From Variovorax atrisoli 110B (GTDB lineage: Bacteria; Pseudomonadota; Gammaproteobacteria; Burkholderiales; Burkholderiaceae_C), in NCBI RefSeq assembly GCF_000382045.1, contig NZ_KB907457.1, positions 62,001-126,000 on the forward strand: 64,000 nt of DNA, in the 5' to 3' direction. Position 1 is the stretch's first letter; the number at the start of each line of letters is the position of its first letter. Below are positions 62,695 through 64,000 of this stretch, one piece after another. The notes beneath the pieces were generated by a model. The model searched no databases, was not told the DNA's origin, and was given only the letters and a program-made list of their open reading frames with translations. A program made the translations under genes and the position numbers.

Positions 62695-64000
62695 TTACGG
62701 GATCGAGAGGCGTTGGGCTCTGCGCAGGGCCGGAGGGGCGCCGGCTGCGCCAGTGGCGCGTTCGGTCACTACCGGCTCGCTTGTGCAGGCGGTGTTGCTC
62801 GATATGCAGAGCTTCGCGAGCAGGCCGTCCTCGGTGAGCACCTGGCGGCTGGGGGCGCCGAAGAGGCGGTCGATCCAGTTGTTGGGGCCGGCGGGGTCGA
62901 TGCGCAGTTCGCCGGTGGTGCGTGCCAGGCGCAGCTCGGAGATGCGCAGGTCGAAGACGCCGTCGACGTAGTCGAACAGCAGCGTGTAGTAGTCGAGCTG
63001 CGCGTCGAGCACCTTGGGCAGGGTCTCGCGGCCGAACTCCATCAGGCGGCGGCGGCCGCGGAAGGCCTGGCCGGCGGTGCTGACGGCTTCCATCAGCTGC
63101 TTCTCGCGCTCGCGGCCGGAGACGGTGCGCGACCACGAGGCTGCGGTGAGCTCGAAGAGGTTGAGCTTCACGCCTTCGAGCTTGGCTTCCTGGTTGGCGA
63201 CTTCGGCCAGCGCCGACTTCAGGCGCAGCTGGCGGTCGAAGCCGTTGCCGAAGTTCCAGTTGAGCTCGAACGCAGCGCGCGTCGGGTCCTGCGGCGAGAC
63301 GCCGCGCGGGTCCTTGCTCTTCACGAGCACGGCGTCGAGCGTGGGGTAGAGACTCGCGTCCTGCTGGTCGGCCAGCGCCCTCGCCCGCTCGATGCGGCCC
63401 AGCGCCTCGGCGATCTCGGTGCTGCGCGATTCGGCCCGGCGCAGCGCTTCCTCCTGCGTGGCGATGCGCCACTGCACGGGCGCCGCGAGCACCGGCAGCG
63501 ACTCGGGGTTGGGCGAGAACTTGAAGTAGTTGCGGAACTTGGCGAGCGCCTCGTCGCGCTGCGCCTCGAAGTCGGATTCACGCGCGGCCACCAGCGCACG
63601 GCGCGAGGCCGCCATGTTGAGGTCGTTGTCGCCGCTCACGCCCAGCGCCACGCGGCGGGCCTCGGCCTTCGAGAGTTCGGCCACCACCTCGGAGGCCTTG
63701 TGCGCAATCTGTTTCTTGAGGTCGAAGCGCTGCACCTGCAAATACGCAGTGAGCGCGTCCAGCACCACCTTCTGCGAGGTGGTGACGACGGCCTCGTCGT
63801 CGGCCTGGTTGCCGGCTTCCGCGGCGCGCTGCGCGGCGTTCATCGCGCCGCCGTCCAGCAGGCTCACGCGCGCCTCGGCGGTCAGCACGGTGTAGCTCTG
63901 CGTCTTGGCGTTGGCCGCCCCGCTGTTGTAGTTGCCCGAGGAGGTGCCGAGCCTGAACTTCGGATAGCGCGCCTGTCTCGCCGCATCCACGCCGTAGCTG
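62695..64000 (-). CDS. TolC-family outer-membrane efflux protein, C-terminal part
   Basis: The frame is open to the window end, so the N-terminus (signal and first helices) is missing. The visible ~435 residues show the long coiled-coil helices of the TolC family: 'AEARVSLLDGGAMNAAQRAAEAG', 'VLDALTAYLQVQRFDLKKQIA', 'QDASLYPTLDAVLVKSKD' and a second similar half. Outer-membrane channel for type I secretion or efflux. Partner genes lie outside the window. The C-terminus has two cysteines (CISSNTAC), unusual for the family. Confidence 0.85.
   Translation of the reverse strand, partial: SYGVDAARQARYPKFRLGTSSGNYNSGAANAKTQSYTVLTAEARVSLLDGGAMNAAQRAAEAGNQADDEAVVTTSQKVVLDALTAYLQVQRFDLKKQIAHKASEVVAELSKAEARRVALGVSGDNDLNMAASRRALVAARESDFEAQRDEALAKFRNYFKFSPNPESLPVLAAPVQWRIATQEEALRRAESRSTEIAEALGRIERARALADQQDASLYPTLDAVLVKSKDPRGVSPQDPTRAAFELNWNFGNGFDRQLRLKSALAEVANQEAKLEGVKLNLFELTAASWSRTVSGREREKQLMEAVSTAGQAFRGRRRLMEFGRETLPKVLDAQLDYYTLLFDYVDGVFDLRISELRLARTTGELRIDPAGPNNWIDRLFGAPSRQVLTEDGLLAKLCISSNTACTSEPVVTERATGAAGAPPALRRAQRLSIP

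Overview
The window is high-GC DNA from a betaproteobacterium. It most resembles Comamonadaceae, and Variovorax in particular. The reasons are the many Bug-type (tripartite tricarboxylate) binding proteins, PnpCD- and Pca-type aromatic catabolism, a Tad locus that carries a DUF3613 gene, and a dispersed ~100-bp GC-rich intergenic repeat. The taxonomic call is an inference from gene content, not a database result.

Layout. 1-6.3 kb: end of an MFS exporter, DUF1428 protein, TauE/SafE permease, intradiol (hydroxyquinol-type) dioxygenase, GT39-like membrane glycosyltransferase, LysR regulator, DoxX protein. 6.3-9.7 kb: Crp/Fnr regulator divergent from a three-part membrane protein (cytochrome-b-like membrane region + [2Fe-2S] ferredoxin + class III nucleotide cyclase), then two paralogous small secreted proteins. 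9.7-10.8 kb: maleylacetate reductase. 10.9-21.1 kb: a large RNA-repair locus. 21.1-28.2 kb: mixed housekeeping and hypothetical genes. 28.3-31.9 kb: 3-oxoadipate genes pcaF-pcaJ-pcaI with a divergent IclR regulator. 32.0-44.98 kb: phytase-like lipoprotein, two Bug proteins, a complete Liv-type ABC importer, aldehyde dehydrogenase, two-subunit hydroquinone 1,2-dioxygenase and a LysR regulator. 45.1-47.8 kb: TPR protein and L,D-transpeptidase. 48.2-62.3 kb: a complete Tad/Flp pilus locus ending with a sigma-54 activator. 62.3-64 kb: three tandem copies of the dispersed repeat and the end of a TolC-family gene.

The most interesting part is the RNA-repair locus. On the minus strand a perfect sigma-54 promoter precedes rsr (Ro60/TROVE). 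It is followed by an array of at least four Y-RNA-like modules, then rtcB, a zinc-ribbon protein, an RNase Z-like hydrolase, an RlaP-like nucleotidyltransferase and rtcA. The activator rtcR is divergent and is followed by a 2H phosphoesterase and a DEDD exonuclease. The Y-RNA modules share end motifs that form a long stem. One of them encloses a near-perfect but circularly permuted tRNA-like fold: T arm, acceptor stem capped by a GGAA tetraloop, then D arm. A further 3' tRNA fragment with an encoded CCA lies just before rtcB.

Metabolically, four separated blocks combine into one route: hydroquinone or hydroxyquinol -> maleylacetate -> 3-oxoadipate -> succinyl-CoA + acetyl-CoA. The Liv and Bug genes could supply aromatic or carboxylate substrates.
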